A stretch of DNA of 6,503 nucleotides from Robiginitomaculum sp. (lineage in GTDB: Bacteria > Pseudomonadota > Alphaproteobacteria > Caulobacterales > Maricaulaceae): contig NVRS01000010.1 in assembly GCA_002732685.1 (NCBI GenBank), positions 41,931-48,433 of the forward strand, read 5' to 3'. Below, piece after piece: positions 1 to 4,755 of this stretch. The position numbers and the translations under genes were made by a program. The notes under the pieces are model-generated. The model was not told where the DNA came from. It was given only the letters and a program-made list of their open reading frames with translations, and did no database searches. How positions within the stretch are numbered: the stretch's first letter is position 1; every line of letters starts with the position of its first letter.

Positions 1-51
1 GCAGCGGCGCAGCTGGTTTGGCTGGTGTGTCTATGTTCAGTGGTGAACATC
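1..51 (+). other. probable 3' end of an upstream gene, frame undecided
   Basis: All three forward frames are open at the left edge. One stops with TGA at 43-45 and another with TAG at 60-62; the third runs into rimI. In alphaproteobacteria rimI commonly follows tsaB (tRNA threonylcarbamoyladenosine biosynthesis), so a tsaB tail ending at 45 or 62 is plausible, the latter overlapping the rimI start by 11 bp. The piece is too short to recognise any family, so this is inference from context only. Confidence 0.25.
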
Positions 52-504
52 ATGGGGGATAGTTCGGCAAGCAAATATATTGCGCAATTGGTCGATATTC
101 ACGCGAGCGCTTTTTCGCCCGGTTGGTCGGCGGATGATTTTGCTACACATATAGATTTGGCATCTGATGATGTTATTGATAGTGTTGAAAGCGGTGAAGT
201 TTACGGGTTTGCCATTACACGAACCGCAGTTGATCAGGCGGAAATACTCACTATCGTCGTCGCGCCTGCGCACCAACGTAAAGGATTGGGGCGGTCTTTA
301 TTACGGCGCGCAGAAGCCTGTGTTCGGGAACGCGGCGCCGATGTCATGTTTCTAGAGGTGGCTGCCGATAATGCTGCCGCTTCCACAATGTACGAAGGTG
401 CGGGGTATCACCAATGCGGCAGGCGCCCTAGATATTACCGCCGCGAAATTAACGGAAAAATTGGCCGTATAGATGCGCTCCTTTATAAAAAGCATTTAGC
501 TTGA
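52..504 (+). CDS. rimI: ribosomal-protein-alanine N-acetyltransferase RimI (GNAT family)
   Basis: GNAT-fold acetyltransferase of about 150 residues, the usual RimI length. RimI transfers acetyl from acetyl-CoA to the N-terminal alanine of ribosomal protein S18 in the cytoplasm. Visible features: the N-terminal pair HASAF...GWSADDF (17-30), the acetyl-CoA pyrophosphate loop VVAPAHQRKGLG (69-80), and the C-terminal signature LEVAADNAAASTMY (101-114) followed by GRRPRYYRR (123-131). E102 and Y114 align with the catalytic E103 and Y115 described for enterobacterial RimI. The frame also offers GTG starts at 25, 40 and 43. I prefer ATG 52 because homologues start close to the IHA..F block and the residues encoded from 25 (MCLCSVVNI) look unlike the family. 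The upstream SD-like sequence is weak (AGTGGTG, 39-45), fitting translational coupling to an upstream gene. fur follows after 34 bp. The substrate is inferred from family similarity; another GNAT substrate is possible. Confidence 0.88.
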   Translation: MGDSSASKYIAQLVDIHASAFSPGWSADDFATHIDLASDDVIDSVESGEVYGFAITRTAVDQAEILTIVVAPAHQRKGLGRSLLRRAEACVRERGADVMFLEVAADNAAASTMYEGAGYHQCGRRPRYYRREINGKIGRIDALLYKKHLA

Positions 505-538
505 AACTCGCCTAGTTAACATTTAGAGTGATTCCAAT

Positions 539-988
539 ATGGAAAATAACTCTGAAAATAACTCTGAAAATAACTCTGAAAATAGCCCCATAGAGATTTT
601 GTGTGTCGAAAAAGGTCTGCGTATGACCGGACAGCGGCGGATTATTGCGCGCGTGCTTTCAAAAGCCGAAGACCACCCCGACGCAGAAGCGGTTTACCGC
701 CGGGTGTCGCGCATTGACAAGAAAATATCTCTTGCAACGGTTTACCGGACTTTGCGTTTGTTCTCCGAAACCGGTATTATCGAATCACATGATTTTCGTG
801 ATGGCCGTGCCCGCTACGAGGCCGCAGATAATGATCACCATGATCACTTGATCGATTTGTCGACGGGCGATGTGATCGAATTTGTTGATGTGGAAATTGA
901 GCGTTTGCAGGAACGTATTGCTAAAAAACTTGGCTATGAACTCATTGACCATCGTCTGGAATTATACGGGCGTCCGCTGAAAAAATAA
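539..988 (+). CDS. fur: Fur-family metal-responsive transcriptional regulator (Fur/Mur type)
   Basis: A 149-residue Fur-family DNA-binding repressor. The winged-helix domain is at about 18-95, with GLRMTGQRR (26-34), SLATVYRTLRLF (64-75) and HDFRDGRARYE (84-94). The dimerisation/metal domain follows, with NDHHDHLID (98-106), VIEFVDVEIE (112-121) and the terminal LIDHRLELYG (135-144). H100, H101, H103, E119 and H138 are candidate metal ligands. The CxxC that follows HHDHLI in enterobacterial Fur is absent (D106 and T109 stand there) and the only cysteine is C22, so a Cys4 structural zinc site cannot form. This is typical of alphaproteobacterial Fur, which in rhizobia acts as the manganese regulator Mur; Fe or Mn cannot be decided from sequence. 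Residues 2-15 are an odd Glu-Asn-Asn-Ser tandem repeat. The start at ATG 539 has GAGTG (526-530) upstream; a start at the internal Met29 would clip the DNA-binding domain. The gene lies 34 bp after rimI and 20 bp before the next gene, probably one operon. Confidence 0.93.
   Translation: MENNSENNSENNSENSPIEILCVEKGLRMTGQRRIIARVLSKAEDHPDAEAVYRRVSRIDKKISLATVYRTLRLFSETGIIESHDFRDGRARYEAADNDHHDHLIDLSTGDVIEFVDVEIERLQERIAKKLGYELIDHRLELYGRPLKK
542..584 (+). repeat. 12-bp tandem repeat inside the fur N-terminus
   Basis: The unit GAAAATAACTCT occurs three times perfectly (542-553, 554-565, 566-577), with a partial fourth copy (GAAAATA, 578-584). Because the unit is 12 bp it stays in frame and encodes Glu-Asn-Asn-Ser repeats. 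Copy-number change by slippage would lengthen or shorten the Fur N-terminal tail by four residues without breaking the frame. Confidence 0.97.
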
Positions 989-996
989 AATATATC

Positions 997-1004
997 AAGG
1001 GGGA
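997..1004 (+). promoter_or_regulatory. strong ribosome binding site of the membrane-protein gene
   Basis: AAGGGGGA lies 4 nt before ATG 1009, in the 20-bp gap after the fur stop. It fixes the start of the downstream gene and shows that this unrecognised ORF is likely translated. Confidence 0.7.
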
Positions 1005-1008
1005 TTAA

Positions 1009-1662
1009 ATGCGGACATCGGCTTTTGATTTTTTAAGCAATCTGGATACGTTACTGGCCGTGTTTATTGGCGCAGGACTGGCAACAGGCGGTGCGCTATT
1101 GGCCGAAATTATTCAAGAACGTACGAACCGTAAGCGGCGTGAACGTGATGCGGCTCGTTTCTTTGGTGATATCCTGATGTCTATTGACCAAATTCTGAGC
1201 TTCGCTTTTCACTCACAAGGCATAGGTGATAAATGGGGCGGGGTATCCATACGTTTGTTCAAAACCGCTCTTAAAGAAGCCGAAGTTTATGAACGCAACA
1301 GGGAGCGGTTGTTTGATATTCTGGATATGGATTTACGTGGGCGTATACACTCACATTTTCTAACCGAAACATTTCCAATCGAGGCCTTGATAGAAAGCAG
1401 TGAAGACATCGCCTCTATTGAAAACACTTTGGGCAGAGATGTTAAACTTTCAAAAAAGGAAGCTGGTAAACTGAATGTGCAGCTTGCCGAATTATTTGAG
1501 GCAAGAGAGGCCGGTCTTGCAGCTTTAAAACGTGAACATGCAAAAACTGATGATTTGTGTAGAGACATGGAAAAAATCGCAAAGGTGAAGTTTAACACAC
1601 TTGTAGATCAGGCAAATTCACCCGCGCCAACACCGTCTCCAACAAACGGCAAGACTACATAA
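1009..1662 (+). CDS. unrecognised single-pass membrane protein with cytoplasmic helical domain
   Basis: I do not recognise this 217-residue protein. A hydrophobic, glycine-rich segment at about 12-32 (LDTLLAVFIGAGLATGGALL) reads as one transmembrane helix or uncleaved signal anchor. It is followed at once by a dense basic/charged stretch (QERTNRKRRERD, 36-47), which by the positive-inside rule puts the remaining ~180 residues in the cytoplasm. That part is charged and helix-prone. The stretch from about 145 to 205, with heptad-like leucines (KLNVQLAELFEAREAGL, then KREHAKTDD), may form a coiled coil. The end is a Pro/Ser/Thr-rich tail (SPAPTPSPTNGKTT). A strong SD and the 20-bp gap after fur suggest co-transcription with rimI-fur. 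The gene ends 12 bp from the convergent cbbR. No catalytic motif is visible, and I assign no function. The long ORF with the SD makes it very likely to be a real gene. Confidence 0.8.
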   Translation: MRTSAFDFLSNLDTLLAVFIGAGLATGGALLAEIIQERTNRKRRERDAARFFGDILMSIDQILSFAFHSQGIGDKWGGVSIRLFKTALKEAEVYERNRERLFDILDMDLRGRIHSHFLTETFPIEALIESSEDIASIENTLGRDVKLSKKEAGKLNVQLAELFEAREAGLAALKREHAKTDDLCRDMEKIAKVKFNTLVDQANSPAPTPSPTNGKTT

Positions 1663-1678
1663 GCCTACATAAGCCTAC
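1655..1678. repeat. 10-bp tandem duplication at the convergent gene junction
   Basis: CTACATAAGC occurs at 1655-1664 and 1665-1674, with a further CTAC at 1675-1678. Each copy carries a TAA on the + strand and a TAG on the - strand (complement of CTA). The + strand gene stops at 1660-1662 and cbbR stops at 1675-1677, so the duplication covers both gene ends. The 12-bp gap between these convergent genes shows no GC-rich hairpin with a T-run. Confidence 0.9.
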
Positions 1679-2610
1679 TTCGGCGCGTGAACGTATTGCG
1701 GTATGAAGTCGTCCCTGTTTTCCAGCAAAAATTCATGAAAGCATTTAGCTGCACCGCTTAAGGGGCTATTTTTGGAATGCACCAAAATCCAGTGGCGGAT
1801 AATGGGGAGGCCCGGCATGTTCAATGTGATAAGGCGACCTTGTTCAAGCTCTGCCATAACGGTGTGGGCTGAAATCATGGCAATCCCGAGTCCGGCCATG
1901 ACGGCCTGTTTTATTGATTCGTTTGAACCGATCTCCATGGTTGGATAACCAAGACCTTCACCCACTCTGTCCATATATTGAACGGCCAAAGTGCGGGTGC
2001 CAGAACCAAGCTCGCGGGTCAGGAGTGTTTCCTTCAGCAAGTCGGCCGGTTTAATTTTCTGTACGCCAGCCAGCCTGTGTCCGGGTGGTGCGATAAGGAT
2101 GTTTGGGTGTTCACCCAATGTATGGGCTACGACGTCAAGGCTTGCGGGTGGGCGACCCATTATGGCCATATCGACGGCTTTGGTTTCCAGTGCTTTTAAT
2201 ACTATCTGCCGATTGCCGATTACGGGTCTGAGTTTAATGCCCGGATAAGCAGCCATGAAAGCTGCGATAATAGCGGGAGCAAAGTATTTCCCTGTGCTCA
2301 CCACGGCTAAGCCAACTGTACCGGATTTACCGTCTTTAACCGCTTTAATCTTACGGGCCGATAGATTTATGGCGGCTTCCATATGGTCGGATAAGGCGAG
2401 GATTTCCAAACCTATTTGCGTGGGCCTAAGGCCGTCACTTTCGCGCTTGATAATATCTGCACCAATAAGATTTTGCAGAGTTTTTAACTGAGAAGAAATT
2501 GCAGGCGGCGTGACGCATATTTCTTCTGCGGCTTTGGTAATGGAACGTGTGCGCGCCACGGCTTCAAAGGCTCGGATTTGTTTTATTGTCAGGTCGCGTA
2601 CAAAGGTCAT
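1675..2610 (-). CDS. cbbR: LysR-type transcriptional regulator CbbR
   Basis: A 311-residue LysR-family protein, normal for the family. The N-terminal helix-turn-helix is at about 23-43 (SITKAAEEICVTPPAISSQL), preceded by LTIKQIRAFEAVART and followed by the linker helix. The inducer-binding domain begins at SGTVGLAVVSTGKYF (about 95-110) and continues through DMAIMGRPP, LLTRELGSGTRT, IGSNESIKQAVMAGLGIAMIS and an RHWILVHSK stretch near the end. These blocks are those of CbbR, the activator of Calvin-cycle operons, which in other proteobacteria responds to metabolites such as RuBP or NADPH. The gene is transcribed away from cbbF, the classical arrangement for CbbR and its target, with 196 bp between the two start codons. 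The start ATG has no strong SD (only AAGAA nearby). The effector cannot be predicted. A general LysR regulator is the alternative, but the context argues against it. Confidence 0.93.
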   Translation of the reverse strand: MTFVRDLTIKQIRAFEAVARTRSITKAAEEICVTPPAISSQLKTLQNLIGADIIKRESDGLRPTQIGLEILALSDHMEAAINLSARKIKAVKDGKSGTVGLAVVSTGKYFAPAIIAAFMAAYPGIKLRPVIGNRQIVLKALETKAVDMAIMGRPPASLDVVAHTLGEHPNILIAPPGHRLAGVQKIKPADLLKETLLTRELGSGTRTLAVQYMDRVGEGLGYPTMEIGSNESIKQAVMAGLGIAMISAHTVMAELEQGRLITLNMPGLPIIRHWILVHSKNSPLSGAAKCFHEFLLENRDDFIPQYVHAPK

Positions 2611-2643
2611 AAGTTTTTCTTAATACATAAAAGATTTTTTTCA

Positions 2644-2663
2644 ATTTTATTTTTGTGTAAAAT
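2644..2663. promoter_or_regulatory. candidate CbbR operator, ATTTTA-N8-TAAAAT
   Basis: A perfect inverted repeat: ATTTTA (2644-2649), eight spacer bases, TAAAAT (2658-2663). Its core is TTA-N8-TAA, fitting the TTA-N7/8-TAA form described for CbbR sites and related to the general LysR T-N11-A rule. It sits 33 bp upstream of the cbbR start codon and about 143 bp upstream of the cbbF start. Base composition here is AT-rich, which raises the chance of coincidence. Confidence 0.55.
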
Positions 2664-2669
2664 CGTCAA
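2644..2669 (-). promoter_or_regulatory. possible cbbR promoter overlapping the operator
   Basis: On the minus strand, TTGACG (2669-2664) could be a -35 element and TAAAAT on that strand's continuation (2649-2644) a -10 element. The spacing is only 14 nt, shorter than the preferred 16-18, so this is weak. If right, the inverted repeat would cover the spacer and -10, and CbbR binding would repress its own gene, as is common for LysR regulators. Confidence 0.25.
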
Positions 2670-2709
2670 CTTTCAAACCAGATAACAAATACCGACAATC
2701 AAGCCTCAT

Positions 2710-2723
2710 TGAACGCGACATAA
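2710..2723 (+). promoter_or_regulatory. possible second CbbR half-site, TGA-N8-TAA
   Basis: TGA (2710-2712), eight bases, TAA (2721-2723) resembles the degenerate TNA-N7/8-TNA form of CbbR sites. It lies 46 bp on the cbbF side of the end of the main inverted repeat and overlaps the possible -35 TTGAAC, where a LysR activation site would be expected. The motif is degenerate and this is a tentative call. Confidence 0.25.
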
Positions 2724-2794
2724 CAAACTAGAGGTGATAGGGACAAGCGGGCGCACATTCAGTGCGTTACATTCCCAGAGTTGACGGGCAAAGT

Positions 2795-2800
2795 GGTGGA
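2795..2800 (+). promoter_or_regulatory. ribosome binding site deciding the cbbF start
   Basis: GGTGGA lies 6 nt before ATG 2807. The alternative in-frame GTG at 2762 has no comparable purine-rich sequence before it (GCGCACATTCA), which favours 2807. Confidence 0.5.
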
Positions 2801-2806
2801 CAGGCT

Positions 2807-3835
2807 ATGACTATTAATTTTTCTTCCGGTTTTGCGAAGAATTTTCAAAATGATGCCAGACGGGCTGAAATCCGTGCAACTGTGTCAGCGCTTTGTGTGG
2901 CTGCTAAGCAAATATCTCATATTTGTGCCCGAGGACCTTTGGAAAGCGGTTTGGGTGATACAACGGGCGGTGCCAATTCCGACGGCGACGCGCAAAAGGC
3001 TTTGGATGTCCGTTCGGACGAAATCGTCACGGCGGCACTGGAAACCGCGCCCGTAGCTTATTATGCCTCCGAAGAACAAGATGATGTGGTGACTTTGGAC
3101 GCGAGCAAACCATTGGCAGTGGCATCTGATCCGCTAGACGGGTCTTCCAACATTGATACCAATGTTTCCATTGGCACCATTTTTTCTATCTATACCGCTA
3201 AAAAAGATGCGCTCAGCAGTTTCTTGCGTGTTGGTTCAGAGCAAATTTGCGCTGGTTTTTTTGTTTATGGACCGCAAACCACATTGGTGATTACGGCGGG
3301 TGCAGGAACAGAGACATATGTGCTTGACCCGGACACCGGAAATTTCGAGCTAGCAATTGCTGATATGAAAATTACGCCAGCATCAACAGAATACGCGATC
3401 AATGCTTCAAACCACCGCCACTGGGAAGCGCCTGTACGGTCTTATATCGAGGATTGCTTGGCGGGCGCGGACGGGCCGTTGGGCGAGAAATACAATATGC
3501 GCTGGGTCGGGTCACTGGTGGCTGACGCTAACCGGATATTGTCGCGCGGCGGTATTTTCATGTATCCGGGCGATGATCGTAAAGGGTATCAAGAAGGACG
3601 TTTGCGTTTGCTCTACGAAGCAAATCCGGTCGCGTTTGTGATTGAACAAGCTGGCGGTATTGCCACCAATGGCGCACTACGGATTTTGGGTATGTCCCTA
3701 GAAAGCCTACATCAACGGGTGCCTTTTGTGTTCGGGTCAGAGAAGCCTGTGCAAATGGTTGCCAGTTATCATCATAAAAAATCGGTCAAAAGCGACAGTT
3801 CGCAATTGTTTAACAAACGCGGCCTTTTCCGTTAA
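2807..3835 (+). CDS. cbbF: class I fructose-1,6-bisphosphatase
   Basis: Hydrolyses fructose-1,6-bisphosphate to fructose-6-phosphate in the regenerative arm of the Calvin cycle (and in gluconeogenesis); cytoplasmic and Mg-dependent. The 342-residue product has the class I signatures in order: YASEEQDD with metal-site glutamates E89/E90, SDPLDGSSNIDTNVSIGTIF with D108 and D111 binding metal, GSLVADANRIL (235-245), GGIFMYPG, and GRLRLLYEANPVAF (264-277) where E271 is the conserved metal ligand, then EQAGG. The C-terminus extends beyond the Escherichia coli form, ending SQLFNKRGLFR; I recall similar tails in other autotrophic alphaproteobacterial CbbF proteins but cannot check. Reading from GTG 2762 would add 15 residues (MRYIPRVDGQSGGQA) not expected for the family, so ATG 2807 is preferred. 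It is the first gene of the operon, divergent from cbbR and 31 bp before cbbP. A bifunctional FBPase/SBPase activity would be needed for the cycle; whether this enzyme has it is unknown. Confidence 0.95.
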   Translation: MTINFSSGFAKNFQNDARRAEIRATVSALCVAAKQISHICARGPLESGLGDTTGGANSDGDAQKALDVRSDEIVTAALETAPVAYYASEEQDDVVTLDASKPLAVASDPLDGSSNIDTNVSIGTIFSIYTAKKDALSSFLRVGSEQICAGFFVYGPQTTLVITAGAGTETYVLDPDTGNFELAIADMKITPASTEYAINASNHRHWEAPVRSYIEDCLAGADGPLGEKYNMRWVGSLVADANRILSRGGIFMYPGDDRKGYQEGRLRLLYEANPVAFVIEQAGGIATNGALRILGMSLESLHQRVPFVFGSEKPVQMVASYHHKKSVKSDSSQLFNKRGLFR

Positions 3836-3853
3836 TCGGACCCGCGAATAATA

Positions 3854-3859
3854 AAAGGA
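3854..3859 (+). promoter_or_regulatory. ribosome binding site of cbbP
   Basis: AAAGGA lies 7 nt before ATG 3867, in the 31-bp gap after cbbF. The gap contains no hairpin or T-run that would end transcription, supporting one transcript. Confidence 0.6.
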
Positions 3860-3866
3860 AAAAGCC

Positions 3867-4742
3867 ATGTCTGTAAAACATCCAATAATCTCTGTTGTGG
3901 GTTCATCTGGCGCAGGCACTTCCACAGTCCAACACACCTTCAACCAAATTTTCCGCCGCGAAGGTGTGAAGGCAGCGACTATAGAGGGCGATGCGTTTCA
4001 TAAGTTCGACCGCCTGACCATGAAGAAAGAATTTGAGCGACAAAAGAAAGTGGGCAATCTCACCTTTAGTTATTTTTCTACCGAAGCCAATATCTTGAAC
4101 GAGCTTGCGGATATTTTTGAAACTTACGGCAAGACCGGAAACGGCAAAGGGCGCTATTATGTCCACAATGACGCCGAAGCCAAAATCCACGGTACGCCGT
4201 CCGGCACATTTACCGATTGGGCTCCTTTTGAAGAGGGTACAGATGTATTGTTTTATGAAGGACTACACGGCGCAATAAAAACTGATAATATCAATGTCGC
4301 TGACCATGTAGATTTAAAAATCGGGGTTGTTCCTGTGATCAATCTAGAGTGGATACAAAAACATCACCGCGACAAAAACCAACGGGGTTATTCCACAGAA
4401 GCCATTACGGATGTTATTCTGCGCCGCATGCATGATTATGTAAATGTGATTACACCGCAATTTTCCAATACTGACATCAATTTCCAGCGGGTTCCGGTGG
4501 TTGATACATCCAACCCGTTTATTGCGCGCTGGATTCCAACTGCGGGTGAAAGTTTGACCGTTATTCGCTTTAGGGATCCTAGCGGTATTGATTTTCCTTA
4601 TTTGACCAGCATGATAGATGGCAGTTGGATGTCCCGGGCAAATTCTATTGTAGTTCCGGGTGACAAGACCGACCTAGCCATGCAATTAATACTGACACCA
4701 ATGATTCACCGTCTGGTGAGCCAAAGCCGTAAAGCACCTTAG
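3867..4742 (+). CDS. cbbP: phosphoribulokinase, bacterial octameric type
   Basis: Phosphorylates ribulose-5-phosphate with ATP to ribulose-1,5-bisphosphate, the RuBisCO substrate; essentially diagnostic for the Calvin cycle. At 291 residues it has the normal length of the proteobacterial class. The Walker A loop is GSSGAGTST (12-20). [11 protein letters not shown] holds D42, H45 and R49. YEGLHGA holds E131, and [11 protein letters not shown] holds R168, D169 and R173. R31, R186 and R187 are also present. These fall at the same numbers as functional residues reported for the Rhodobacter sphaeroides enzyme, so no insertions or deletions separate the two across this stretch. The protein contains no cysteine at all, so the thioredoxin switch of plant and cyanobacterial PRK cannot operate. 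Bacterial relatives are instead activated by NADH and inhibited by AMP. It lies 31 bp after cbbF and 13 bp before cbbT. Confidence 0.98.
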   Translation: MSVKHPIISVVGSSGAGTSTVQHTFNQIFRREGVKAATIEGDAFHKFDRLTMKKEFERQKKVGNLTFSYFSTEANILNELADIFETYGKTGNGKGRYYVHNDAEAKIHGTPSGTFTDWAPFEEGTDVLFYEGLHGAIKTDNINVADHVDLKIGVVPVINLEWIQKHHRDKNQRGYSTEAITDVILRRMHDYVNVITPQFSNTDINFQRVPVVDTSNPFIARWIPTAGESLTVIRFRDPSGIDFPYLTSMIDGSWMSRANSIVVPGDKTDLAMQLILTPMIHRLVSQSRKAP

Positions 4743-4748
4743 AGGGGA
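4742..4748 (+). promoter_or_regulatory. ribosome binding site of cbbT
   Basis: GAGGGGA lies 7 nt before ATG 4756 and shares its first base with the cbbP stop codon (4740-4742). The tight packing suggests translational coupling of cbbP and cbbT. Confidence 0.65.
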
Positions 4749-4755
4749 CACAAAT

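Larger units (their letters stand above)
2611..2806. promoter_or_regulatory. divergent cbbR / cbbF promoter region
   Basis: 196 bp without a gene separate the two divergent start codons. The cbbR-proximal half is very AT-rich (2611-2663); the cbbF-proximal half is more mixed. CbbR is expected to bind here, activating cbbF-cbbP-cbbT and possibly repressing its own gene. The only strong symmetric element is the inverted repeat at 2644-2663. A TTGAAC at 2709-2714 could be a -35 element for cbbF, but no convincing -10 follows at 16-18 nt, so I do not place the transcription start. Confidence 0.75.

Noticed and set aside
542..584. CRISPR or phase-variation switch at the fur repeat
   Set aside because: Units are contiguous 12-mers without spacers, so not CRISPR; the unit length is divisible by three, so copy changes cannot switch the frame.
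1287..1598. Antisense ORF of 103 codons within the membrane-protein gene
   Set aside because: It is Ser/Leu-rich antisense translation of a charged helical protein, with no ribosome binding site or family resemblance; the + strand ORF has the strong SD and TM architecture.
1663..1674. Bidirectional terminator between the convergent genes
   Set aside because: The 12-bp gap holds only a direct repeat; there is no GC-rich stem or T-run on either strand.
2672..2713. Distant TTCAA / TTGAA pair in the cbbR-cbbF region as an operator or hairpin
   Set aside because: The 5-bp arms are 32 nt apart, too short and too distant to be a convincing LysR site or a stable hairpin.
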